Below, piece by piece: positions 8,007-16,635 of a stretch of DNA of 64,000 bases; the stretch's first letter is position 1, and every line of letters begins with the position of its first letter. This stretch comes from Myxococcus guangdongensis. Its GTDB lineage: Bacteria > Myxococcota > Myxococcia > Myxococcales > Myxococcaceae. The notes under the pieces were generated by a model, which was not told the DNA's origin, made no database searches, and saw nothing but the letters and a program-made list of their open reading frames with translations. The position numbers and the translations under genes are program-made. The stretch lies in the NCBI RefSeq assembly GCF_024198255.1, contig NZ_JAJVKW010000005.1, positions 620,001-684,000 of the forward strand, read 5' to 3'.

Positions 8007-8987
8007 GTGACACGCCGCTCGAAGACGCACCCTGGCCTGAGCCCTCGGGCGGTGCAGCACCTGCGCCCCCGGCTCGACGCCGTGCTGGCCTCCACGGATG
8101 CCCGCGCCCGCATCGGGTTCGACCCGGTGGAGTTCCCCCACCGCTACCAGGATGCCCGCGACATCGAGGTCGCCGCGCTGCTCGCCGCCTGTCTGGCCTA
8201 CGGGCGCGCGGACCTGTTCCGCCCCAAGGTGGACTCGCTCCTGAAGCGGATGGGCCCGTCTCCCGCGGCCTTCGTGCGGACGCTGGACATCGCCGGCGCC
8301 AAGGCCCTGCTGACGGGCTTCGTCTACCGCTTCAACGTGGGCACCGACCTGGCGGTGTTGCTGCTCGGCATGGGGCAGGCGCTGCGGGAGCACGGCAGCC
8401 TGGAGGCGCTGTTCGTGAGGGGCCTGGAAGCCGAGGGCTCGCTGCACGGCGGCTTGAGTGCCTTCACCACCGCGCTGCGTCGCATCCCCATGGAGCCCTT
8501 GCGCAAGGCGATGGGCCCCGAGCGGGGGCTTCATCACCTGCTGCCCTCACCCCTGGGGCCGGGCGCCGCCAAGCGGTTGAACCTGTTCCTGCGGTGGATG
8601 GTCCGGGGCCCGGACACGGTGGACTTCGGTCTCTGGAAGCGGGTGCCCGCGTCGGCGCTGCTGATTCCGTTGGACACGCACATCGGCCGCATCGCCGGAC
8701 ACCTGGGCCTGACGCGTCGCACGGATTTGACATGGCGGACGGCGGAGGAGGTCACGGCGTCGTTGCGGGCGTTGGATGCGGCCGACCCCGTCCGCTACGA
8801 CTTCGCGCTCTGCCACTATGGGATGAGTGGCGCGTGTCCGGCCCGGCCCCTCCCGGAGAACTGCGAGCGGTGTCCGCTCCTGCTTGCCTGCCAGGTCGGG
8901 CCAGACGTGGTGGCGGGGGCGACCCGACGGGTCCCGAGGACCTCGCGGCTCAAGGGCCGCGCAATGTCGGGTGGGGAACGTCGTTGA
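8007..8987 (+). CDS. TIGR02757 (DUF2400) family protein
   Basis: This 326-residue protein matches the TIGR02757/DUF2400 family, whose biochemical role is not established. The N-terminal half contains YRFNVGTDL-type sequence typical of the family. The C-terminal part (LDTHIGRIAGHLGLT, then HYGMSGACP) resembles the helix-hairpin-helix DNA glycosylase fold. The last 40 residues carry four cysteines spaced C-X8-C-X2-C-X5-C, close to the C-X6-C-X2-C-X5-C iron-sulfur loop of endonuclease III. A DNA-repair-like role is an inference. GTG at 8007 was chosen because GGGAG lies upstream and the preceding in-frame residues look like non-coding sequence. The next gene starts 8 bases after the stop. Confidence 0.8.
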   Translation: MTRRSKTHPGLSPRAVQHLRPRLDAVLASTDARARIGFDPVEFPHRYQDARDIEVAALLAACLAYGRADLFRPKVDSLLKRMGPSPAAFVRTLDIAGAKALLTGFVYRFNVGTDLAVLLLGMGQALREHGSLEALFVRGLEAEGSLHGGLSAFTTALRRIPMEPLRKAMGPERGLHHLLPSPLGPGAAKRLNLFLRWMVRGPDTVDFGLWKRVPASALLIPLDTHIGRIAGHLGLTRRTDLTWRTAEEVTASLRALDAADPVRYDFALCHYGMSGACPARPLPENCERCPLLLACQVGPDVVAGATRRVPRTSRLKGRAMSGGERR

Positions 8988-8994
8988 TTCCTGC

Positions 8995-10974
8995 ATGAGG
9001 GAACGCTGCAATCCGTCCGGGTGTCTGCGTGTCAATTCCACGGGGACATCAGGGCCTGCCCGGGCCGAGGAGCGTGATGCGGTGCTCGCGACACTGGTGT
9101 CGGTGCCTCCGGCGGTGGCGGAAGCGGTGGAGCGCGGCCTGCGCGCGTCGGGGGCGAGCCCGTCCTGCCATGTGTTGAGCGTGACGGGGGCCGATGTCAT
9201 CGCCTCTCCAGTGGAGGAGGGGCTCCTGGTGACGTGGGATGCGGGAGGGCCGCTGGACGTCCTGCTCGAGGACGTGCGCCGCCTGCATGCGCTGCGCGTG
9301 GTGGCTCGCACGCACCTGGTGGTGCTCACCTCGCGGGACGACGCGCAGACCGAGGCGCTGGCGGAGGCGGGCGCGGACGAGTGCGTGGCCGCGGTGGGGT
9401 CGGGCTGGGGCACGCGGGTGGTGGCGCTGCGTCGACGGCTGGCATCGGAGACGGACGCGCATGACGTCCGAGCCTTGCGCCGCGCCAACACGTTCCTGCG
9501 CAGCGCGCTGGACGCGGTGCCGGAGCCGCTCTTCGTCAAGGACCGACAGCACCGCTGGGTGGCGGTCAACCACGCCTTCTGCGGCGTCATGGGCCATCCG
9601 GCGGAGGCGCTGCTGGGGCGCTCCGACCACGCGTTCGTCGCCGCGCACGAGGCGGACAGCTTCTGGCGCAACGATGAGCGGGTGTTCCTCACCGGCGTCG
9701 CCGACGAGAGCGAGGAGACGCTCACCGACAGGACAGGGCTGGCCCGCGTCCTGGTGACGAAGAAGGCCGTGTTCGACGGCGCGGGGGAGAACTTCCTCGT
9801 CTGCATCATCCGGGACATCACGGACCAGAAGCGTCTGGAGTCGCAGCTGCTGCTCGCCGAGCGGATGGCGTCGGTGGGCACGCTGGCCGCCGGCGTGGCG
9901 CACGAGATCAACAACCCGCTGGCCTATGTCAGCTCCAACCTCGCGTACGTGAGGGATCTGCTCGCGCTGCCGGAGCTGTCCGCGGAGCAGCTGCCGGAGC
10001 TGCGGGAGGTGGTGGCGGAGGCGCTCGACGGCGCGGGCCGCGTCTGCGCCATCGTCCGGGACTTGCGCACGTTCGCCCGGGGCGACGAGGAGCGACATGG
10101 TCCGGTGGACGTGGTGCGGGCGGTGGAGGGCGCGCTGCGACTGGTGCGCAACGAGCTGACGCACCGGGCGCGCATGGTGTGCACCCTCGAGCGCGTGCCG
10201 CCCGTGCACGGCAACGAGGTGCGGTTGGGACAGGTGGTGCTCAACCTGCTGGTCAACGCGCTCCAGTCGTTGCCCGAGCGGCCGGCCGAGGAGAACCGCG
10301 TGCGCGTCAGCCTGCGCACCGGACGCGCCGGACAGGTGGAGCTGGAGGTCGGCGACAACGGGCACGGCATGGCGCCGGAGGTGCAACGGCGCATCTTCGA
10401 CCCGTTCTTCACCACGAGGCCGGTGGGGGAGGGCACGGGGTTGGGGTTGTCCATCTGTCTCACGCTGGTGCAGGCGATGGGTGGGCGCATCGAGGTGAGC
10501 AGCGCGCAGGGGTGGGGCAGCACCTTCCGCGTGGTGTTGCCCGCGCTCGCGGTGGGCACTGTCGCGGCGCCGGAGTCTCCGGTGCTGGGCAACGTGGTGC
10601 CGCTGGCGATGCGACGCAGGCTCCTGCTCATCGACGACGAGCCCTCCGTGGGCAATTCGGTGAGCCGGCTGGTGCGGGACGTGTATGAGGTGCACGCGGT
10701 GCAGGACGCGCGCGAGGCGCTGCGACGGTTGTCCACGGGCGAGCGATTCGATGCCATCCTGTGTGACCTGATGATGCCGGGCATGAGCGGAATGGACTTC
10801 GTGGTGGAACTGGAGCGGCTGGCGCCGGAGCTGGTGCTGCGCACCGGGCTGATGACGGGTGGGGCCTTCACCGCGCAGGCGCGGGAGTTCGTGGGGCGCC
10901 ACTCGCGAGGGCTCTTGGAGAAGCCCTTCGAGCGCGAGCGCCTGTGCACCTTCGTGGAGCACCTGTTCCCATGA
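8995..10974 (+). CDS. Hybrid sensor histidine kinase with C-terminal receiver
   Basis: This protein of about 659 residues has, in order, an N-terminal receiver-like region without a clear phospho-Asp pocket, a PAS domain (SALDAVPEPLFVKD...IIRDITDQ), a HisKA domain with the phospho-accepting His in GVAHEINNPLAY, an ATPase domain (NLLVNALQ, DNGHGM, GTGLGLSI) and a true C-terminal receiver (LLIDDEPS, acceptor Asp in CDLMMPGMSG). It has no membrane segments, so it probably senses a cytoplasmic signal or takes input from another receiver. No DNA-binding output is present. ATG at 8995 was taken; GTG at 9082 has the better ribosome-binding site (GAGGAG, 9-base spacing) and would shorten the protein by 29 residues. 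Its stop overlaps the next start by ATGA. Confidence 0.88.
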   Translation: MRERCNPSGCLRVNSTGTSGPARAEERDAVLATLVSVPPAVAEAVERGLRASGASPSCHVLSVTGADVIASPVEEGLLVTWDAGGPLDVLLEDVRRLHALRVVARTHLVVLTSRDDAQTEALAEAGADECVAAVGSGWGTRVVALRRRLASETDAHDVRALRRANTFLRSALDAVPEPLFVKDRQHRWVAVNHAFCGVMGHPAEALLGRSDHAFVAAHEADSFWRNDERVFLTGVADESEETLTDRTGLARVLVTKKAVFDGAGENFLVCIIRDITDQKRLESQLLLAERMASVGTLAAGVAHEINNPLAYVSSNLAYVRDLLALPELSAEQLPELREVVAEALDGAGRVCAIVRDLRTFARGDEERHGPVDVVRAVEGALRLVRNELTHRARMVCTLERVPPVHGNEVRLGQVVLNLLVNALQSLPERPAEENRVRVSLRTGRAGQVELEVGDNGHGMAPEVQRRIFDPFFTTRPVGEGTGLGLSICLTLVQAMGGRIEVSSAQGWGSTFRVVLPALAVGTVAAPESPVLGNVVPLAMRRRLLLIDDEPSVGNSVSRLVRDVYEVHAVQDAREALRRLSTGERFDAILCDLMMPGMSGMDFVVELERLAPELVLRTGLMTGGAFTAQAREFVGRHSRGLLEKPFERERLCTFVEHLFP

Positions 10975-12125
10975 AGCGCAAGACGTGGCGGTGGATGGGC
11001 ATCGGCCTGTTGGCGATGCTCGGGGCCCTGGTGTTCGTGGGCGCCGACTGGCTTCGAGGGTTGTCCTTCGTCGTGCGCGCCGCGGGGATGCAGGGCCCGG
11101 TGCCGGAGGCGGTGGCGGGCTTTCGCGACACTCCGTTCGAGAAGCGCGAGCTGCGGGTCCCCACCCGGCACGGCGAGGTCCGCGCGCGGCTGTATCGACC
11201 GCGCGAGGTCCGGGGGCGCACGGTGGTGTTGACCTCGGGCGTGCACGCGGATGGCATCGACGAGCCGCGTCTGGTGAAGCTGGCGGAGGACCTGGCCCGG
11301 GGCGGTCAGATGGTGCTCTCGCCCGAGCCGCCGGACCTGCTGCGCTACGAAATCACCCCGCGCCTCCCGGACGTCATCGAGGACGCGGCGCTGTGGGTGA
11401 GTGGCCGCGAGGACCTGGCTCCGGGTGGGAAGGTGGACCTGTTCGGCATCAGCTTCTCGGGAGGGCTCTCCGTGGTGGCCGCGGGACGGCCCGCGCTCCG
11501 GGACAAGGTGGCCTCCACGCTCTCGTTCGGAGGCCATGGGGACCTGCCCCGGGTGCTGACCTTCCTGTGCAGCGGCCAGCTCCCCGACGGCTCGCATCTG
11601 ACGCCGCATGACTATGGCGTGGTCATCATCCTGCTCAACGTGGCGGACCGACTGGTGCCACCCGCGCAGGTGGAGCCGCTGCGCGAGGGCATCCGCACGT
11701 TCCTGCGGGCCTCGCATCAGACGCAGACGGACCGCAAGCTGGCGGAGGAGACGTTCGCGCACGCGCGGGTGCTGGAGACGCGGATGCTCGAGCCCGCGTC
11801 GACGTTGATGGGTTACGTGAACCTGAGGAACGTGGCGGCGCTGGGGCCGTTGTTGCTGCCGCTGGTGCGTGAGTTCGCCGCGGACCCGTCGATGTCTCCG
11901 GCCCGCTCACCCGCGCCGGCCGCGCCCGTCTATCTGCTGCATGGCCTGGGCGACACGGTGATTCCGTCGATGGAGTCCGTGTTGCTGGCCCAGGCGCTGC
12001 GGCCGTACACGGAGGTCCATCAGCTCTCCACTCCGCTCATCAGCCACGCGGAGGTGGACAAGAAGGCGGGCGCGGCGGACATGGTGCGGATGGTCGGCTT
12101 CTGGTCGAGCCTGTTGGACGAGTGA
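10971..12125 (+). CDS. Membrane-anchored alpha/beta hydrolase
   Basis: This 384-residue protein has one N-terminal membrane segment (IGLLAMLGALVFVGADW) and an alpha/beta hydrolase fold. The nucleophile elbow is GISFSGG, the acid is probably in HGLGDTVIPS, and the histidine in LISHAEV is near the C-terminus. I infer that the catalytic domain faces the periplasm, anchored to the inner membrane. The substrate is unknown. Its start overlaps the histidine kinase stop by four bases, so the two are probably co-translated and may be functionally linked. It is convergent with the FAD oxidoreductase gene, with 9 bases between the stops. Confidence 0.78.
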   Translation: MKRKTWRWMGIGLLAMLGALVFVGADWLRGLSFVVRAAGMQGPVPEAVAGFRDTPFEKRELRVPTRHGEVRARLYRPREVRGRTVVLTSGVHADGIDEPRLVKLAEDLARGGQMVLSPEPPDLLRYEITPRLPDVIEDAALWVSGREDLAPGGKVDLFGISFSGGLSVVAAGRPALRDKVASTLSFGGHGDLPRVLTFLCSGQLPDGSHLTPHDYGVVIILLNVADRLVPPAQVEPLREGIRTFLRASHQTQTDRKLAEETFAHARVLETRMLEPASTLMGYVNLRNVAALGPLLLPLVREFAADPSMSPARSPAPAAPVYLLHGLGDTVIPSMESVLLAQALRPYTEVHQLSTPLISHAEVDKKAGAADMVRMVGFWSSLLDE

Positions 12126-12134
12126 GGCACCAAC

Positions 12135-13622
12135 TCAGCACTCGCGCGCGACGCTCACCGCCGTGCGCACGCCGCCCACCGCCGTGGCCAGGGTGCTCTG
12201 TCCGGGGAACGCCGAGTCGCCCACCAGCCACAAGCCCTCCATGACGCGCAGCGGGCCCAGCTGTCGGTAGTGGCTCAGGCCCGCGCGACGGGGCACGCCG
12301 CCCACCGCGCCGGACTCCCGCTGGGTGAAGCGCTGGAAGGTGCGCGGAGACGCCGGGAGGACCCGTGTGACGTGGGGCATCCACTCGGGCGCGAGCTGCT
12401 CCAGGGACTCGCGCATGCGCGTCTGGATGTCCGCGATGTAGCGGGCCTGCTCCTCGGTGGGCATCGCTCCCAGCTTGCGCAGGGGGACATGCGTGGACGT
12501 CGTCACCGTGCGATGCCCCTCGGGCGCGCGGCCCGTGTCCTCCTCGCCGCTGATGGACATGAAGACGTGGTTGCCTTCAATGAACGGGGCTTGTTCGTCG
12601 CGCACGAGCTCCAGGTGGCTCGCCTCGCGTGACACCGTGTCCGGAGCCTTGATGACGAGATAGAGCATCGCCGCGCCCCAACCCTCGGCGACCCGCTCCG
12701 ACAACACACGCATGGCGCTGACGCGCTCGGGAGACAGACCCGCGAGACGCATCAATCCTCCCGGAAGCAGGTTGGCCACCACGTGCCGGGCTCGGAGCAC
12801 TCCTCGACGGGTGTCCACCTTCCAGTGCCCTTCCTGACGAGACAGGCCCTTCACACGGTTCGCGAACATCAGCGTTCCGCCGCGTGCCTCCATCGCTCGG
12901 GCCAGGGCCCACGCGAGCTGTCCGATGCCTCCCCGGACGTGGCCCGTGCCTCGCCAGTAATAGTCCATCGCCGCGAGCGCGAAGGGCGTCTCCGCTTCCG
13001 CGGCCGAGCACTGCACGGTGATTTGACAGAGGGCATCCAGGTACGTGCGCAGCGGGGTGAAGCGCGAGAGGCCCAGGTGCTCGAGCACTGCTCCGAGCGG
13101 ACGACCGAGCCACCTCGCGAGGGGCGCATAGCGATGCAGTCGCGCGGCGTGGCGGAAGAGCGCGCGGAGGTCGAAGGGTGGCAACAGGTCCGGGTCATCG
13201 AACATGGACCAGAGCGCGCCGGCCACCTGGGACTGGAGCTCGAACAGGCGACGAATCGCGGGAGCGGGGGCTTCCGGCAGGGCGCACAGGGACTCGATGA
13301 ACCGGGCGCGCGCTCGTGTCACCGGCAACCGCAGTCCGGGCGTGCGCAGCTCCACCACGGGGTCCAACCAGTCCACCGTGACGTCCATCGCATGCTCGCG
13401 AATCCAGCGGCCGAAGAGTTGATGAGGCTCGAAGCCGGAGAACAACGTCGCGCCGGACTCGAACGCGAAGCCCCCGCGACGAAACGTGCTGGCGCAGCCG
13501 CCGGGATAGCTGAGCGATTCGCACAGCGCCACGCGCGCGCCTCTCCGGGTCAGCTCCAGCGCCGTGGCGAGCCCTCCGAAACCCGCGCCCACCACCACCA
13601 CGTCGTAATCCAAGTCCGACAT
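12135..13622 (-). CDS. FAD-dependent oxidoreductase of the CrtI/carotenoid desaturase type
   Basis: This 495-residue flavoprotein starts with a textbook dinucleotide-binding motif (VVVVGAGFGGLATALEL) followed by the CESLSYPGGCASTF segment of the phytoene desaturase/CrtISO group. It ends with the FAD-contacting LVGDSAFPGQSTLATAVGG. Relatives desaturate or isomerise carotenoids or reduce retinol-like compounds. No crtB, crtE or other carotenoid gene is nearby, so the substrate is open. ATG at 13622 is placed right before the conserved N-terminus; a longer in-frame ORF to 13742 adds residues not typical of the family. It is divergent from the TPR lipoprotein gene across ~240 bases in which I see no confident promoter. 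Confidence 0.85.
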   Translation of the reverse strand: MSDLDYDVVVVGAGFGGLATALELTRRGARVALCESLSYPGGCASTFRRGGFAFESGATLFSGFEPHQLFGRWIREHAMDVTVDWLDPVVELRTPGLRLPVTRARARFIESLCALPEAPAPAIRRLFELQSQVAGALWSMFDDPDLLPPFDLRALFRHAARLHRYAPLARWLGRPLGAVLEHLGLSRFTPLRTYLDALCQITVQCSAAEAETPFALAAMDYYWRGTGHVRGGIGQLAWALARAMEARGGTLMFANRVKGLSRQEGHWKVDTRRGVLRARHVVANLLPGGLMRLAGLSPERVSAMRVLSERVAEGWGAAMLYLVIKAPDTVSREASHLELVRDEQAPFIEGNHVFMSISGEEDTGRAPEGHRTVTTSTHVPLRKLGAMPTEEQARYIADIQTRMRESLEQLAPEWMPHVTRVLPASPRTFQRFTQRESGAVGGVPRRAGLSHYRQLGPLRVMEGLWLVGDSAFPGQSTLATAVGGVRTAVSVAREC

Positions 13623-13864
13623 CTCCAGGTCGAGTCCAGGGGCGGACCTCCTAACGAGTCCACGCCAGTCGGTCGACTCTTTCGTCACAAGGGTGGTGCG
13701 TCCGACACTGATGCGCGCACGGGCCTCGCGGGAGTACGCCACGACTCGCCCCGGAGCGAGCCGTGGAATTCGCGGGGAGAAATCGTTTCGATTCGAGGGA
13801 GGAGTCAGGAGGCTGGAGCAGGGAGGGCGTAGACTGTTGTCGACTGCTCACTGAAAGGGCTCCC

Positions 13865-14980
13865 GTGCACCGCCTCCTCGCCGTCCTCTGCCTCGTGCTC
13901 GTGGCTGGTTGCGCCTCCGCCCCAAAGAGCAACCCGGAGCCCAAGGCCGCCGCGCCGGAGCCCTCGAAGCGGCCTCCGTTCCTCAATCCGGCTGAAATCA
14001 TGAAGCGCATCGAGGACTCGCCGGTGACGTATCGCGTGGACGGGAAGGACTCGCCGCCGGGCGGCTGGGCGGACCAGCTCTGGCCGCAGCGGGTGGCTTC
14101 GCTCGAGGCGCCGCGCGTGGTGGAGCAACAGGGTGAGCGCGTCATCGTCGAGTGGCCCGAGAGCCCCGAGGTGCGCGCGCTGCTCGACGCGGCTGAACCG
14201 CACTTCCAGGCCAAGCGCTACGAGGAGGCGGGGGCGTTGTACGAGAAGGCCACGAGCGTGTGCCCGCAGTGCTATTTCGCGTGGAACTTCCGCGGCGACG
14301 CGGCGTACTTCGCGGGCGACGCGACCACCGCGCTCGGGCACTACCAGCAGGCCACGCGCCTCAACCCGAATGACCACCGCTCGTGGTTCTTCCAGGGCAA
14401 CGCGCTCGCGCGGCTCGGCCGCTTCGAGGAGGCCCTGGAGTCGTGGGCGTGGTGCCTGGTGCTCAACCCGCGCTACCCCGTCATCCGCCAGTTCTTCCGC
14501 GCCAACGTGGGGCTGGGGCTGGTGGTGCGCGAGGACGTCATCGTCCCTCGCGGCTACGCGGAGCGGGCCGGCGAGGAGATCTCCATCCAGTTCGACCCCG
14601 ACCACGACCCGGCGTGGTTCGCCTTCGCCAACTGCAAGGCGCTGTGGCTGGGCGAGCCGTCACACCGCCAGGAGATGACGGGTACCACGAAGGAGCACTT
14701 CACGTCGGTGGAGGAGCTGGAGTGCCTGGGCTCGGCGCTGCTCGTCCACGAGAACCAGAAGAAGAAGGGGGAGACGGAGCGCTCGGACCCCACGCTCGAA
14801 CGACTGTCCCGCATCACCGAGGAGGGCTTGTTGATGCAGGCGGTGCTCTTCGAGGTGGGGGCCCGGGTGCACCCCCAGGTCGTGCTCACCCTCGATGACG
14901 ACATGCGCCAGCGCCTCAAGACCTACGTGCTCAAGCACGTGCTGGTGCCGGCGTCATCGGTGGACAAGTACGACCTGTGA
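13865..14980 (+). CDS. TPR-containing lipoprotein
   Basis: This 371-residue protein begins at a GTG preceded by GAAAGGG and has a lipoprotein signal with lipobox LVAGC, so it is probably lipid-anchored. A Pro/Ala/Lys-rich linker follows. Residues ~105-215 contain tetratricopeptide-like repeats (KRYEEAGALYEKAT, GDATTALGHYQQATRLNPND, GRFEEALESWAWCLVLNP). The C-terminal ~150 residues are not recognised. TPR lipoproteins in myxobacteria often act as assembly scaffolds for envelope machines, but nothing here names a partner. It is convergent with the TonB-like gene, with 15 bases between them. Confidence 0.82.
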   Translation: MHRLLAVLCLVLVAGCASAPKSNPEPKAAAPEPSKRPPFLNPAEIMKRIEDSPVTYRVDGKDSPPGGWADQLWPQRVASLEAPRVVEQQGERVIVEWPESPEVRALLDAAEPHFQAKRYEEAGALYEKATSVCPQCYFAWNFRGDAAYFAGDATTALGHYQQATRLNPNDHRSWFFQGNALARLGRFEEALESWAWCLVLNPRYPVIRQFFRANVGLGLVVREDVIVPRGYAERAGEEISIQFDPDHDPAWFAFANCKALWLGEPSHRQEMTGTTKEHFTSVEELECLGSALLVHENQKKKGETERSDPTLERLSRITEEGLLMQAVLFEVGARVHPQVVLTLDDDMRQRLKTYVLKHVLVPASSVDKYDL

Positions 14981-14995
14981 GGCACGACCGCGCGA

Positions 14996-15751
14996 CTAGC
15001 GCGGCAGCTTGAAGCGGAGCGTGAACACGTAGGAGACGCTCACGGCCTTGCCCTGGAACTTCACCGGGCTGTAGCGCCGGGTGTGCAGCGCCTCCGTCAC
15101 GTGCTCGTCCATGTGCGCCATGCCCTTGATGATGCGGCAGTCGCGCACGTCGCCCTCGCGGGTGATGACGCACTTGGCGATGACGGTGCCCTCCACACGC
15201 GCCATGCGGGCCTGCTCCGTGTAGTCGAGCGGCTGGCCGCCCATGAGCACCGGTGGCGTCATGCCTCCGCCGAACGGGATGACGTCCTCGCCCGTACCCT
15301 CACCCATTCCGCCCGGGGGCAGGCCGGGGACGTAGGGCAGCCCGATGACCGTGCTGTCCGGGTCTCCGTCCGGGTGTCCTCCCGGGACGCCCGTGGGCTC
15401 GGTGTCACCCGTGTCCGTCGTGTTCGCCACCGGCTCCGGCTCCACGTCGGCGGGCTTGGGGTCTACCGGCATCGGGTTGATCTGCGTGGGGAAGGTGTCG
15501 CGCTTGGGCTTGCGCGTCTTGGGCGGCGGGGCCTGCGTCTTGGGCTGCGCCGGCGCCGTGTAGCCCTTGGCCACCTGCGGACGCGCCGTGAGCTTCATGA
15601 CGATATCCGGCTCCGGCTCGGGTGCCACTTCGGTGGGCCGCGCGGAGATGACCAGGACCGCGCCGAAGAGCGCCGCGTGCACGGCGATGGACCACGACAT
15701 CCCCGCTCCCAGACGCCCAGCTCGCTGCCGCTCGATGACCGACTTGAACAT
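14996..15751 (-). CDS. TonB-type energy-transduction protein
   Basis: This 251-residue protein has the TonB layout: a short cytoplasmic N-terminus, one membrane helix (SWSIAVHAALFGAVLVIS), a Pro-rich periplasmic span (residues ~55-170, with PKTQAPPPKTRKPKR) and a C-terminal TonB domain (VEGTVIAKCVITREGDVRDCRIIKG, then RRYSPVKFQGKAVSV). It would carry proton-motive energy from an ExbB/ExbD pair to an outer-membrane receptor. Neither partner is in the window. ATG at 15751 was chosen because GGAGGCC lies just upstream; the longer ORF to 15859 is unlikely. It lies 168 bases after the two-component pair on the same strand and may be transcribed separately. Confidence 0.87.
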   Translation of the reverse strand: MFKSVIERQRAGRLGAGMSWSIAVHAALFGAVLVISARPTEVAPEPEPDIVMKLTARPQVAKGYTAPAQPKTQAPPPKTRKPKRDTFPTQINPMPVDPKPADVEPEPVANTTDTGDTEPTGVPGGHPDGDPDSTVIGLPYVPGLPPGGMGEGTGEDVIPFGGGMTPPVLMGGQPLDYTEQARMARVEGTVIAKCVITREGDVRDCRIIKGMAHMDEHVTEALHTRRYSPVKFQGKAVSVSYVFTLRFKLPR

Positions 15752-15918
15752 GGAAGGCCTCCTCCCCGATTGGGCACTCCCGGAGGTCCACCACGCCATG
15801 CGGCGTCTCTCCGGCGTGGGCCTCTTGGCTTCGGAGTGCCCCGTCCACGCAGGATTCAAACTACGAAGTCCCGGGTGAGCGATGGCGAAGGGCCGTCCAT
15901 CCGTTGGTCATGGTTGCG

Positions 15919-16635
15919 TCATGGTGACGAGACCTCCATCCGGTACCCCACACCGCGCAGCGTGTGGATGCTGAAACCGGAGGCGCTCGTCCAACCGAGC
16001 TTCTTCTTCAGACTGGAGACGAAGTTGTCCACCGTGCGCGGGTCCACCACCACGTCACGGCCCCACACCGCGTCCAGGATTTCGCCGCGGGGCAGCGCGC
16101 GCTCGCGGTGACGCAAGAGGTAGGCGAGCAGGTCGAACTCCGTGCGCGTCAGCTCCACGCCCACGCCATCCGGCTTCGTCACCGTGCGGCGTCCCAAATC
16201 CAACGAGTACCCGCCGAACGTCGTCACCTGCGCCGGCGCCGTGCCCGCGCGGCGCACCAACGCGCCCACGCGCGCGAGCAGCTCCCGCAGTCGGTAGGGC
16301 TTGGTGAGGTAGTCCTGCGCCCCCGCCTCGAACCCCCGGACGATGTCGTCCTCGAGCGAGCGCGCGGTGAGCATCATCACCAGGCTCTTCACCCCTTGCG
16401 CCCGCAGGCGACGGCAGAAGCTGTAGCCGTCCTCGCCCGGGAGCATGACGTCCAGGATGAGCAGGTCGAACTCGCGCTCGCGCAAGAGCGGCTCCGCGTC
16501 GCGCGCGCTGGGGGCCTCGGAGACGACGTAGCCCTCGTCCAACAGGTTGTCCCGGAGGCCCACGCGCAGGTGCGCGTCGTCCTCGACGATGAGGATGGTG
16601 GGGCGGGTGGTGGAGGGTGGTGAGGTGGTGGTCAT
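15919..16635 (-). CDS. OmpR/PhoB-family response regulator
   Basis: This 238-residue regulator has an N-terminal receiver (LIVEDDAHLRVG acid pair, phospho-acceptor Asp in LLILDVMLPGEDG, conserved Lys in TKPYRLREL) and a C-terminal winged-helix DNA-binding domain (VELTRTEFDLLAYLL, then VDPRTVDNFVSSLKKKLG and IHTLRGVGYRME). Its ATG overlaps the stop of the upstream sensor kinase by ATGA, so the pair is surely one system. Target genes cannot be read from the window; the TonB-like gene just downstream on the same strand is a candidate. Confidence 0.95.
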   Translation of the reverse strand: MTTTSPPSTTRPTILIVEDDAHLRVGLRDNLLDEGYVVSEAPSARDAEPLLREREFDLLILDVMLPGEDGYSFCRRLRAQGVKSLVMMLTARSLEDDIVRGFEAGAQDYLTKPYRLRELLARVGALVRRAGTAPAQVTTFGGYSLDLGRRTVTKPDGVGVELTRTEFDLLAYLLRHRERALPRGEILDAVWGRDVVVDPRTVDNFVSSLKKKLGWTSASGFSIHTLRGVGYRMEVSSP

